A stretch of 64,000 nucleotides of DNA from NCBI GenBank assembly GCA_002077065.1, contig NAJO01000017.1, positions 806,001 through 870,000 on the forward strand, in the 5' to 3' direction. Made by a program: the position numbers and the translations under genes. Shown piece after piece: positions 40,677 to 51,038 of this stretch (positions are counted from its first letter, which is position 1; the number at the start of each line of letters is the position of its first letter). The DNA is from Cryoendolithus antarcticus (lineage: Eukaryota > Ascomycota > Dothideomycetes > Cladosporiales > Cladosporiaceae). The notes under the pieces were generated by a model. That model saw only the letters and a program-made list of their open reading frames with translations. It was not told where the DNA came from and searched no databases.

Positions 40677-43600
40677 ATGGACGATGAAGCCACACAGCCA
40701 ACGCAAGACCCGCGACGACAAGGCCTCATGAACTCTGGTCTTGCCCATGAGGATGTCTCAGATTTGCTCTGCATTCTGCATCCATGCTCGCCGGCAGCGT
40801 TCAAGATTGTAGCGCACACCGCACTGCGATGTCCGCAGAATGTGCTGCAAACACGTAGCTTCGACGACTACGACGATGGGGTCAGCCAGAGCGTGTTGGA
40901 GGAGCAAGAGACGTTCATACTAGGGAGCGACAGTACAGCTCAGGCCATGGATCTGGCACTGCGTTTTTCTGCCAAAGTCGTGAGGCCGCACATGGGCTTT
41001 GTGTTCGGGCGGAACGCTACGGTCTGTGATATCGTGGTTGATACGGATACGATCAAGCGAGTCAGTAATGTCCATTTCCGGATCTTTATCAACGAGTCGG
41101 GGTCCCTGATGCTGGAGGATCTATCTACAAACGGTACTGTCGTAGACGACGTGGTGCTTCGCAGCAAGGACCAGGCTCGGGCGCAAACGCGGATGCTTAC
41201 GCCAGGTTCTATCATCCAGATCTTGTCGCCAAAGGCAGAGGAAGTGGTCAAGTTCATTGTCCGCATTCCGAACAGGGAGGGCCACGAGCAAGAGCATCAA
41301 TCGAAGCTTATTGCTTATATCCACAACATGGCACTTGCCGTCGCTCGGGCGCAAGATGCGGCACCGAACGATGTCGCTCGACGACTCAGACCTGCCAATG
41401 AGACACAGCACTCCGGACCGCAGAAAATGGGACTAACGAATAAGCACTTCGGTATGCACTGGAGTGGTGGCGAGAAATACAATGTCGTTGGTCAGATCGG
41501 CAAAGGTGCCTTTGCTACAGTCTACCAAATCGCTACCAAGAACGACGGCCAGCTCTACGCAGCGAAAGAACTCGAGAAACGACGCTTCATGAAGAACGGC
41601 GTGCTTGATCGCAAGGTCAACAACGAGATGCAGATCATGAAGGCTATTCAGCATGAGAACGTTGTGCAGTACGTTGAGTATCAAGACGTTGGACACCATC
41701 TTTACATCATCATGGAGTTCGTGCCATGTGGTGACCTTCAGCAATACCTTCACCGCAGTCCTGGTCCACCTGAGCCCATACCTGAGGATCTCGGCCGGAA
41801 GATGTCTGCTCAGGTCTTCGATGCGCTCGACTATCTTCATAAGAAGAAGATCACACATCGCGACATCAAGCCTGACAACATCTTGATCGCCGACCTTGAT
41901 CCCGACAACTTTACCATCAAGCTCTCCGACTTTGGACTCTCCAAGATCGTAAAGGACAACGAGGACACTTTTCTGAAGACCTTCTGCGGCACGCTACTAT
42001 ACTGCGCTCCCGAAGTCTTTCCTCATTACGACGCACATGTCGCAGGCAACAAGAAGCGACCGCACTGGAACCGCAATGCACCGACCAATAAGTTCCACAG
42101 CTATAGTCAGTCTGTCGACATCTGGTCGTACGGTGCAGTGCTGTGGTTCTCGTTATGCGTCAAACCTCCGTTCGAAGGCGTTGCCGATAACACCGGCAAA
42201 GGCATGTTCGATAAGATCATGATGACGCCACTAGATCCGACGGATTTGACGAAGCAAGGGGTTTCGGACTACGCTGTTGCGTTACTAATGGAGATGCTCA
42301 ACACAGACCCTGCAATACGCCCAACACCGGCGTACTGTCTGAATCATCCTTGGTTTGGCGACGATCGCGTTGTCTTGGAAGGTGCGTCAGACTTCGCTGA
42401 TGGCCTTGCGGTCATCGACGAAGAGCACGAACTTGAGCTCGTCGAGCAGCCAGATATGTCGCAGCTCAGTATCGGCGAGCAGGAAGACGACCAAGCGAGC
42501 GAGGTCAGCTTGCACTCGGGCGACATCCAATTCTTCGACCCGAGGCAATCGAAGCGCTTCAAGTCGGAAGCTTTTGCGTATCGCGATCGAGAGGGCTCAC
42601 TCATTGGTTCTAGTCCAGAGGTCCAATTCGATCACATCCCCATCGTGAACCAAGCAGCACCTGCCGCAGTCGCTTCTGCAATGCCGGCGCAGCCGAAATT
42701 GTTTGGTGAGATCAGTCAGTCTGCGCTGGATAGCTCCAGTGTCTTTGGCAACCGGCCGCACCCAGCATTGGACTCCATGGAAAGCCGAAGCTCGAGCTCA
42801 GGCGGATCACATCACAGCGCTCATCTTGCACATGAGGATGGCGCAGTCGCGTCAGCCAGCTTGATGGGCGCAGAGTCCATGGTGCGCGACTTGCACATGG
42901 ACTCTCCTAACCACTCTGGAAGCTCACCTGGTGGGGACGTCAGCGAGCCCACCACGCCTGTACAAGAGATCGAGCAGAATACGCCGAACGAGATCACGCC
43001 TCGGCCAGCACAGCCCAAAGCCTTCAGTCCAGTGAGACCGACACCACAGCGAGTGTTCAGTCGTCAGATCCAGATGGAGTTCCCACCCTCGATCTTCTAC
43101 GACTCCAGTGATCCCAACACACACAATCTGGAGTACGCATCGCGCGCTAGCGGGCACGACTTCCTAGTCCAACCTCGCTATCTCGTCTCCTCGAAGTCTC
43201 TAGACGAAGTCAAACCTGAAGATGTGAAACCAGAACAGATCAGCTACCTTGAAGGTGCCTCTGCAAGTTCCGAGACAACCCAGGAAGACGTCGCCGAAGA
43301 TACTTCGCCTCCGCTCCCTCAGTCACAGTTCCGCAAACCGCCTCCCCGACTCGGAAAGCTCGTTCCCCTGCCCGGCAGCTTCTATACCGAGCCTCTGATA
43401 TTGACAACCCAAGAAGCTCACTGGGGCCGCGCCCTGAATAACACGCACGTCTACCCTCACCGCGAAGACGTGCGCGTAGCAAAGCGAGCGATAATATTCA
43501 AATGGCATGCTCCACCTCCCAAACCTGCCAACAAGCTCTTCGACCCTATCGATTCCACAGACCCAGACGCCTGGACCAAACTCCCCAATCTCCACTGCAT

Positions 43601-43970
43601 GCTCTCGACCGAATCACGTACCGGCCTCCGCGTCAACGGCATCCCGCTCCACAGACCCGAAGCCGATGGGACGTACTACTACGGACGGATCTACACCGGC
43701 GACGTGATTGAGATTCTCAAGGAATCGAAGGGTAAGCCTGGGCTGAGCTTTGTGGTTGAGCTGCATCAGGGCGAAGGCAAAGCCGGTAGACCCGTAGGTG
43801 AGGAGACTTTCAAAGAGATTCGCGCGGATGCCGGGAAAGGTGCTGGGGAGGAGGGAAAGCAATTCTCGCGCGAGATCGCTGCGTTTGGGGGGCACGCAGG
43901 TTCAGCTAAGACGGAGAAGAGGGAAGCTCTTGGCGAGCCGTTCAAGCTTGCGAAGACCGAGATGGTGTAG
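40677..43970 (+). CDS. Rad53/Chk2-family checkpoint kinase with FHA domains
   Basis: 1097 residues, no intron. An FHA domain at about 105-180 carries FGRNATVCDIVVD, NVHFRIF (H133) and LEDLSTNGTVVDD. The Ser/Thr kinase domain starts near 266 (YNVVGQIGKGAFATVYQ), with lysine K297, HRDIKPDN (D396), DFG at 418 and an APE-like CAPEVFP. It has a long insertion before the SQSVDIWSYGAVLW helix F motif. A Ser-rich linker with many SP/TP and SQ sites follows. Near residues 915-1040 a second, diverged FHA-like fold is seen (HCMLSTESRTGLRVNGI; YYYGRIYTGDVIEI). Rad53-type kinases act in the nucleus downstream of ATR/ATM after DNA damage or replication stress. The exact orthologue among the Chk2 paralogues is uncertain. 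Confidence 0.9.
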   Translation: MDDEATQPTQDPRRQGLMNSGLAHEDVSDLLCILHPCSPAAFKIVAHTALRCPQNVLQTRSFDDYDDGVSQSVLEEQETFILGSDSTAQAMDLALRFSAKVVRPHMGFVFGRNATVCDIVVDTDTIKRVSNVHFRIFINESGSLMLEDLSTNGTVVDDVVLRSKDQARAQTRMLTPGSIIQILSPKAEEVVKFIVRIPNREGHEQEHQSKLIAYIHNMALAVARAQDAAPNDVARRLRPANETQHSGPQKMGLTNKHFGMHWSGGEKYNVVGQIGKGAFATVYQIATKNDGQLYAAKELEKRRFMKNGVLDRKVNNEMQIMKAIQHENVVQYVEYQDVGHHLYIIMEFVPCGDLQQYLHRSPGPPEPIPEDLGRKMSAQVFDALDYLHKKKITHRDIKPDNILIADLDPDNFTIKLSDFGLSKIVKDNEDTFLKTFCGTLLYCAPEVFPHYDAHVAGNKKRPHWNRNAPTNKFHSYSQSVDIWSYGAVLWFSLCVKPPFEGVADNTGKGMFDKIMMTPLDPTDLTKQGVSDYAVALLMEMLNTDPAIRPTPAYCLNHPWFGDDRVVLEGASDFADGLAVIDEEHELELVEQPDMSQLSIGEQEDDQASEVSLHSGDIQFFDPRQSKRFKSEAFAYRDREGSLIGSSPEVQFDHIPIVNQAAPAAVASAMPAQPKLFGEISQSALDSSSVFGNRPHPALDSMESRSSSSGGSHHSAHLAHEDGAVASASLMGAESMVRDLHMDSPNHSGSSPGGDVSEPTTPVQEIEQNTPNEITPRPAQPKAFSPVRPTPQRVFSRQIQMEFPPSIFYDSSDPNTHNLEYASRASGHDFLVQPRYLVSSKSLDEVKPEDVKPEQISYLEGASASSETTQEDVAEDTSPPLPQSQFRKPPPRLGKLVPLPGSFYTEPLILTTQEAHWGRALNNTHVYPHREDVRVAKRAIIFKWHAPPPKPANKLFDPIDSTDPDAWTKLPNLHCMLSTESRTGLRVNGIPLHRPEADGTYYYGRIYTGDVIEILKESKGKPGLSFVVELHQGEGKAGRPVGEETFKEIRADAGKGAGEEGKQFSREIAAFGGHAGSAKTEKREALGEPFKLAKTEMV

Positions 43971-44623
43971 TATGCTTTTGAGCAGCTTGTGGATATGAGT
44001 GAGAAAGATGGGATTGTGAGCATGAGCATGGCGCCGGCGGCATTCAGCGTGGGCATCGGCATCTGTGGGAAGGCGACAGCAGATTGTAGCGAGCATTTCC
44101 GCTCTGGCTTGTACGATGAAGAGCCATAGTATCATTGTAGCATAGCACTGAAATCGTCATGACTGTATCATCTTTCAAAGGATGTCGAGCATATACTACA
44201 TTTCTGATTTTACATGGCGTGATCGCTCCTTCCCCGGATATTTCACGTGTGCGAACATGCAGTTCCCTCGATCTCTAACCATCAGCTCGCAAATGATCAC
44301 CTAGTTGGGGTGCTTTCGACCACAATTGACGGGTCCAAGCCTGTAAATGCGACGCTCTCTCCGAGTCTGTAAGACTACGCGCAATTTGCTCCTTAGGGCC
44401 TGCGCGTAGTCGCTGTCGTAGTCAGTCGGCAACATCGACTGCCGCTGTTTTTCGGTGCGCCGTCTGGTCGACAAGAGCAACACTTGCTTCGCTGAAGTTG
44501 CTCTGTACTGCCGTGCTAACCGTGGTCAGAGCACTCCCACCTGCTTCGCCAGCACTCTTTGATGCGAAGCAGCAGTGCTTCTGTCCCGCGCAAGCATCCT
44601 TGAAATCTCATGCTGAACCGCAT
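43971..44623. other. Intergenic between convergent genes, no gene seen
   Basis: 653 bp of facing 3' flanks. A short minus-strand frame (44301-44483) begins with GTG and has no recognisable product. Confidence 0.4.
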
Positions 44624-45391
44624 TCACTCCTCCGCCTCCCCTTCTCCCCTTAATCTCACCTCCCTGATCCTGAGTATAGTGAAAGCACCTTTGCTCGTCA
44701 CCCTCTTCACATGCCTCTGCCGGCGCTTCGTCTTCTCCATGACTCTCATCGGCTCGCTCTCAACGCCCATAACCACAGCCCGACAAACAAACAATCCTTC
44801 GTCCAGATACGTCACCTTCCCCTTCGCGATGTGCGGGATGAAGTGCGGCGCCATGCCCGCCTCTACCCCTCCACCTCCCTCAATCTCCTGCGTCTGTCTC
44901 CCGAACGCGGAAGCCGGACTTCGCAGCATCGGCGTTGGCGCGGGTGGTTTGAGTGTGTAATCCCTTGAGCCGTACAGCGTCGCACGGTCCAAGCGCAAGA
45001 TGTCTCCGGGCTCGACGCCGGGCATGCGAAAGGGTAGACGTAATGTGTCGCCAGGAGTGAGGAGGTAGGGTTTCCCGTGGATGTGGGCTTGGATGTAGTG
45101 GGGGGTTTGTGCGCGGAGGGCGGGGAGGAGGGTGGTAAGGGATGGTGAGGATTCTCGCGCGGTGTGAGAGGGTGTCGGGTATGATTGGTGGATTGCAGTA
45201 GATGAGAGAAGACGCAGAACTGCGGCTTGAGAGGTCTTCGGGGGCAGGAGGCTTGAGGGCGGGAGATCGGGGGTGGTGGACTGGGTGCTTGTGGTGAGGG
45301 TGGCGGTCCAGGGCAAGAGGAAGGTCGGTGGGACGGAGTTGCGCGAGGATAGGGTGGAGCGCTTGACGACGTGGAGCAGTGAGGCGGCCAT
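44624..45391 (-). CDS. MRPL49: Mitochondrial large ribosomal subunit protein bL21m (Mrpl49)
   Basis: The 255 residues from the ATG at 45389-45391 form a nuclear-encoded mitoribosome protein. The amino end (MAASLLHVVKRSTLSSRNSV) is basic, Ser-rich and free of acidic residues, as expected of a mitochondrial presequence. The L21 fold follows: YIQAHIHGKPYLLTPGDTLR, LPFRMPGVEPGDILRLDRAT, GSRDYTLK, a variable loop, then YLDEGLFVCRAVVMGVESEP and KRRQRHVKRVTSKGAFTILR, which is the conserved basic RNA-binding end. A frame extension upstream of this ATG exists but has no other ATG. Divergent from NSA2 with 188 bp between. Confidence 0.88.
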   Translation of the reverse strand: MAASLLHVVKRSTLSSRNSVPPTFLLPWTATLTTSTQSTTPDLPPSSLLPPKTSQAAVLRLLSSTAIHQSYPTPSHTARESSPSLTTLLPALRAQTPHYIQAHIHGKPYLLTPGDTLRLPFRMPGVEPGDILRLDRATLYGSRDYTLKPPAPTPMLRSPASAFGRQTQEIEGGGGVEAGMAPHFIPHIAKGKVTYLDEGLFVCRAVVMGVESEPMRVMEKTKRRQRHVKRVTSKGAFTILRIREVRLRGEGEAEE

Positions 45392-45579
45392 GGCGATATG
45401 ATGATACTGGGAAGATGTCTCCAATGCAACTGCTCGAGTTCGCAGTCCACATCTCGAGCGGGTACTCCCGTGGGAAAGTCAAAGCGCCAAGATTTCATGT
45501 TCGAGACTTGCATTTGCCGCAGAACTCTTCGTCATCTTCACCTTTATACCACGACAGATCTACCTCATAGCAGCTCAAG
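45392..45579. promoter_or_regulatory. Compact divergent promoter between MRPL49 and NSA2
   Basis: Only 188 bp separate the start codons of a mitochondrial ribosomal protein and a cytosolic ribosome-assembly factor. A TTTATACC stretch at about 45542-45549 is a weak TATA-like element on the NSA2 side. Confidence 0.4.
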
Positions 45580-46419
45580 ATGCCTCAAAACGAGTACATC
45601 GAGCGCTTCACCAAGCAGCATGGTAAGCGTCTAGACCATGAGGAGCGCACTCGGAAACGCACCGCCCGCGAAGGCCATCATGCCTCTAAGAAAGCCCAAA
45701 ATTACCGCGGTCTGCGCGCGAAGCTCTACCAGGAGACACGGCGGAAGGAGAAGATTCAGATGAAGAAGCAGATCCGGCAACAAGAGGAGAAGAATGTGAA
45801 GTCCAACGAGCCTGCTGCACCGTCTACGACACCTTTGCCTTCATACTTGCTTGATCGCAGTAATCAAGGCAACGCGAAGGCTCTCAGCTCAGCGATCAAG
45901 AACAAGCGGAATGAGAAGGCTGCGAAGTTCTCTGTGCCACTGCCAAAGGTCCGTGGCATAGCTGAGGAGGAAATGTTCAAAGTCGTCAAGACCGGCAAAA
46001 AGACTGCGAAAAAGTCCTGGAAACGCATGATCACCAAACCCACTTTCGTCGGCCCAGACTTTACTCGTCGCCCGGTGAAATACGAGCGCTTCATCCGGCC
46101 CATGGGTTTACGATACAAGAAGTGCAATGTCACGCACCCGGAGCTTGGTGTCACGGTGCAATTGCCGATCATCAGTGTGAAGAAGAACCCGCAAAATCCG
46201 ATGTACACGCAGCTGGGTGTGTTGACGAAGGGTACGATTATCGAGGTCAATGTTAGTGAGTTGGGATTGGTGACGGCAGGTGGTAAGGTGGTGTGGGGAC
46301 GATGGGCGCAAATTACGAACAACTGTGAGAATGATGGGTGTGTGAATGCGTGAGTTCTCCTGCTGTGATGTGCGAAAGTAAGTGCAGTACTGATGATTCG
46401 TAGTGTACTGCTCGTTTGA
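45580..46419 (+). CDS. NSA2: Ribosome biogenesis factor Nsa2 (60S pre-ribosome)
   Basis: Nsa2 is an eS8-like factor in nucleolar/nuclear pre-60S particles, needed for processing of 27S pre-rRNA. Exon 1 is 45580-46349 and exon 2 only 46404-46419 (16 nt), separated by a 54-nt intron; the total is 261 residues, the same as the yeast protein. The start [19 protein letters not shown], the basic [20 protein letters not shown], then [40 protein letters not shown] and [20 protein letters not shown] are all canonical. The splice restores the invariant end NDGCVNAVLLV; reading through would instead give a stop directly after VNA. Confidence 0.96.
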
Positions 46420-48357
46420 GCCAGATATACAAAACCCTGAGCGACAGCCTAGCACAAGACCCTGAGCGACGGGCTGGAACCAAGTAGAGCAGCGAGTCTC
46501 CTGGCAAGGCAGCGCAAGGTTTATCCTACGTCACTTGACATCGCACTGAATGCGCTCAGACGAGCGCTACGGTATTACTACGCTACGATCGATTACGACT
46601 CGCACTCGCAAGCGAAGAGAGCCCATACCAGAACGACTGCGATGCTGGTCGCTACACCGTCTATCACCGGACCAAAATCTGCATTGGTCTGCAAGGTCAC
46701 GTCGACTTTCAAGTACGGCAGTAACGAGTATCGGCATCACTCAACATCTGCAAGTGCTGTTTCCGACCTGGTGAGCTGACTCATGAACGCACCGCACTCC
46801 TTGGGCAACACTGCAGCCTCACTACTATGAGCTCGTGTGGGGACTGAAAGTGGTACGTACCGCTCTTAAGCTTATTGCACTCGCACGAGAGTACGACGCA
46901 GGTCCGTCAGTGGGCCAACAGCTGCCAATGGTTGGTGCAAGGCTGCAGGTACGGGTGAGACGACGAGCCGGCTGTCTGAGGGGACAGATATCAGCCGAGT
47001 CTGAAGAATAGATCGGGGACGGGTGTAGATGTCCTGCCGTCAGCCTCATTCATGAGCTATATAGCTATGAAGCAAATGCAGTGCGAAACACTGGGCTTGA
47101 GATTTACTGATGCTGCCGCGCCAATCTTATGACGGGCGGGTCAGATGCATTCAGTTCCACCTTGTCCGGCGCTTCAACTTCAGCTTCCTACCGCTCATGG
47201 AATTGGCGGTGAACTACAGAGCTGCACGATAGGGTGCGACGCTCTCTCCTTGAAGCATAATGATCGCACCCCTCGCAGTGCGTTGAGGTTGGGCATCGAT
47301 GAGTACATGTATATAAGCTCATGGGCGCTCGGGCCCGCCGGGAGAGGGAAGTCAGATCGCTTCGTGGCATTTGTCGACCTCACGTGTTTCTCACTATCAA
47401 TGTCGCAGGTGGTGTGCTTAAACCACAGGGCACACGCGAGCGGTGTCACGAGGTGTGTATTCGAGACAGCCTCGCGCGTGCAAGATCTCGGTGTCACTAT
47501 CGGCGCGTGAGCAACTCGGCTTCGCGAATACCGGCATCAGCAAAACATGCGATCAGCGCCTCACGAATCTCGATGCCATTGGGATATCACGGCCTGTACA
47601 CTCAGCACATGGCTTGCTGAAAGCATCCCCGCCTCGTGGGCAGTAAGACCCCGGAACTTGCTTTTCCAGTGAAACACGGACGGTTTGGGCACCTTCATGC
47701 ACGAGAGCGCACGGCTCCCAACCATGTGCGCCTAGCTCATGCATGCTGCTGCAGCGATACCCGACACTTCAGGCTCCGTTTCCTGCCCGCGCGCTCCTCA
47801 CAGCCAAGCAAATAAGCTCTGCCCGCATGAGGATTGGGTATTGCTGCACCGCAGACGTCGGGCTCTACTCTAGCCTCGCAAGTCCGCTGATGACATGTTA
47901 CTCGAGTTCTTGCTTTGCTTCGCATTCGAGGGCATGTCATGACTCTCGTGTGTTTATCAGAGCCGGCGTAACCCTGTCTGCGCTTTTCACGCTCTTCCTT
48001 AAGAAGCATTGATTGTCGTCTCGCCGTAACCCAAAGTTTTGGACCCCGCTGTCGCTGTCGGCATCTCGTGTGAAAGTCGACACATCTGATCGACAACGAG
48101 CAGCAAGCAATCAACACGACTCGACTCTACTCACGCGCCGATCCTCGCGTCCGCTCCACGCCGCTATCCATAACCAAGTCTACCACAGCAAAGTCTTGAT
48201 GTCGCTGGCGCGGTGAGGCAGCGGGCAGCCGGCATTCGCACCCTTCCGAATCTAGCCGCCTATCCACACCGCTTCGAGCTTTCAACCTCACTTGCACACC
48301 GTTTGTGACGAGTGTCTTATATCAAGAACAGGCTTTGACACGTACCCCTGCCTGGCA
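46420..48357. other. 1.9-kb intergenic region upstream of a bZIP gene
   Basis: Largest gene-free gap in the window. No family motif, tRNA, terminal inverted repeat or transposase fragment was recognised. Close to the bZIP start there is a five-codon upstream open frame (48199-48216, MSLAR) that could lie in the 5' leader. A long leader or a noncoding transcript is possible. Confidence 0.4.
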
Positions 48358-50425
48358 ATGGCCCAGGCCGGCGCACGACGGAAATTCGACTACAATCACA
48401 CTCCTGCGGATCTGCCCAACAACTCATCCCATCACGCAGATTACCATCTCGAGCCTAAACGGCCTTACACTACGCTTGACGAAGACGAGATTCTGGATCC
48501 GGCTGGTGCTGGCTTTGACTCAGCCGCGGATCTCATGCAAGGTCCAATGCACCAGTACCGGAAGGACTCTTTCGCCACCTCATCTGGTGTGCTGTCACCT
48601 GCAGACCCGCATGCTTGGGATTCGACACATCACGGCGGACTGCCTGTGGTAGAGCAATCTTCTCCGGCTGGCTTCGTTGGCCAGTATCATGAAGATGCGA
48701 GTGGCTTCGTAAGGCACCACAGTGTGTCGCATGTGCCTGTGTATGCCCCGCAGCAGCCTCATCACGGCTCGTGGTCGGTGCCGCATGGGAGTGGGCATGC
48801 TACGCCTGCGCCCGGGTTTGAGGTGCCTCAGCCTCAAGTCATCGAAGGTGCGCCGTACTTGCACCGGAGTGGCAGCGCGCATGCCAGCTACAACCATGCT
48901 CCACCATCACAACCATCAACGATTTTCAGCGGCCCTCCACCACCAGAGCCGAACTTCATCCTGGCACCGCAAGTCCAGACACCCATGTCGCCGCACTCGC
49001 ATCAAGAATGGATGGGCATGGCGCAGCAGGAACGGGATGCCCGACCTGTACTGAAGCGAATGCGACCTAACAGCCCACCGCGGACTATGGTTGACTTCCA
49101 GCGACGAGATGGCATTCGCAAAAAGAACGGTCGTATTGATATTCCGCAGGAGCGGAATATACATACTATTGACGACCTCATTGAGAAGACGAAGGATGAA
49201 GATATGTTGAAGGAGTTGAAGCAGCAGAAGAGGCTGTTGAGAAATCGGGAAGCTGCGTATGTTTGCCTGATTGCCTTATCCTTGCGGCAGTCACTGACAT
49301 TACCGTAGCCTTGCATCACGACAACGCAAGAAGAAGCACACCGAAGACCTCGAAGGTCGCGAGAAGAGCTACTCCAACACAATGCAAATGCTCGAACAAC
49401 AAGTTGCAGACCTCAGCGTCGAGCGTGATCAGCTGCTTCACGACCGTCAGATCCTGATCCACCGCAGGCAGGAGGCTGATCACATCATCGACAGCATGCA
49501 CTTGGAGAAGAGGGACATGGAAATGAGACACAATGAGGAGACGTCAAGCTTGCGCAGGCGTCTGATGGCGCTCACTGAACAGATCGAGGCTGGTCCTGCG
49601 CCAATGATGTCTGCTGCGCCTAGTAGTACTGGGTTCACAGACTTCAACGCTGAGATGGAGGCTATGAGTATCGGGCATCATGAGTGGGATTTCGGGGGAT
49701 TCGATGACTTGACAGGGAGCCACTCGGACTTCGGATATGATCATCATGCTGCGTCGATGGAGCAGCAGGTCAAGTCGCATCCTGTAGTGGAGAAGAGGGC
49801 TTCATCGAGTACGATCGTGCCTTTGCCGAAGAAGGCAGTGGACGATGCTCAGCAGCCTCTCGCATCAGGCTTGCTCTTCATGCTCCTCCTCTGCGGCGCC
49901 TTCGTGGCATCTCGCCCGGCGACGATATCAACATCAGACCTTCCGATCACGTCCGAGGTCCGCGCCGCCGCGCCTGCGGTACTGAGCAACTTGCTCCAGG
50001 AAGCCAATGCAGGCGCCGTGCCAACAAGTCGACAGAACGCCCGCGCACCATCGCATCCTCAGCCCCATGAGCCATTCCCTTCGCATCATCCCACGAGTGG
50101 ACTGGACAATCTGCAGCACCGCCTCATCACCCTGTCAAAGCAGCAAGAGATTGACGCGGCTTTCGCTCTGACGCCGGCGCAGTACGCCGCTCTATCGGGT
50201 GAAGACGTGGAGTACGATCTGTCAGATCATCAGCCAACAACACAGCAACGGACGCTAGCCGACGCACTCGTACAGCCCACAGCTGCCGATGGCAGTCAAG
50301 CGGAAGTCTGGACACGAAGTCTGCTATTTGATCAGATTCCCGCGCACGTCGTAAGACAATTCCGAGAGATGGTCGGAGATAGGGAGAGGAGAGATCGGGA
50401 GATGGCACACAAGGTCAAGTCATGA
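48358..50425 (+). CDS. bZIP transcription factor with post-zipper hydrophobic segment (LziP-like)
   Basis: Exons 48358-49256 and 49309-50425, joined by a 52-nt phase-2 intron inside the basic region, give 671 residues. Residues 1-270 are His/Ser/Pro-rich. The region just before the bZIP (IPQERNIHTIDDLIEKTKDE) is probably conserved. The basic region reads QKRLLRNREAALASRQRKKK (N-x7-R: NREAALASR), and the leucine zipper continues to about 385 (TMQMLEQQVADLSVERDQLL). An acidic Phe/Asp/Trp stretch (EWDFGGFDDLTG) could be an activation patch. At about 484-505 a hydrophobic run (SGLLFMLLLCGAFVAS) could span a membrane. The carboxyl 165 residues are helical and unassigned. Similar fungal bZIPs are labelled LziP; I am only moderately sure of that name. 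Confidence 0.87.
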
Positions 50426-51038
50426 TCTGGCCTCGACTTGGACAAATTGACGATTTCGGCTATAACATATTTGTTTCCTTTGTACACGACCTTGAACGAC
50501 GAGAGACTGCATGCATGTATGGAGGCAAGGGAAGTACACGAAGACGAGCGATCGAGCGATACCCAGCATGGAAAACGACAGAGAGAACGGCATACTTACG
50601 ACTTATTTTTACGAGGAGAGGACAGTATGATCTTATGGGTCTAATGACTGCTTATGGCTGCATTGTACATGACTTTGAACGACGGGCAATGTGAGACGAC
50701 GACAGAATGAATGCGTGTTGGAGATCGGAGAGGGTGTAGATAATGGCCATGCTCAGGCATGTGGTCCTGTGGCTACTCTGTAGCCAATCGAGTCACATGT
50801 CAGAATCATCAGCACCTCGATTGCCTGGAGAAATCCCGATGCGATATCGCATAGTAAAATGTCGTGATTTCGGTGGATGCACTTTGTCGCACTGTGCCAG
50901 CCCATAACTTTGCCCCACTCTACGGAAAGTCGAAACGGCTAGAACGACCAAAGGACTGCTTCATTGCTAGACATCATGTAGCACCCTTGCCATGGCTCAT
51001 GGCGCCCATCTCAACGTTACCAAAGACATTGACGATTC
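50426..51038. other. Intergenic, promoter side of the second MFS gene
   Basis: 613 bp without a recognised gene. Frames at 50422-50694 have no family features. Confidence 0.4.
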
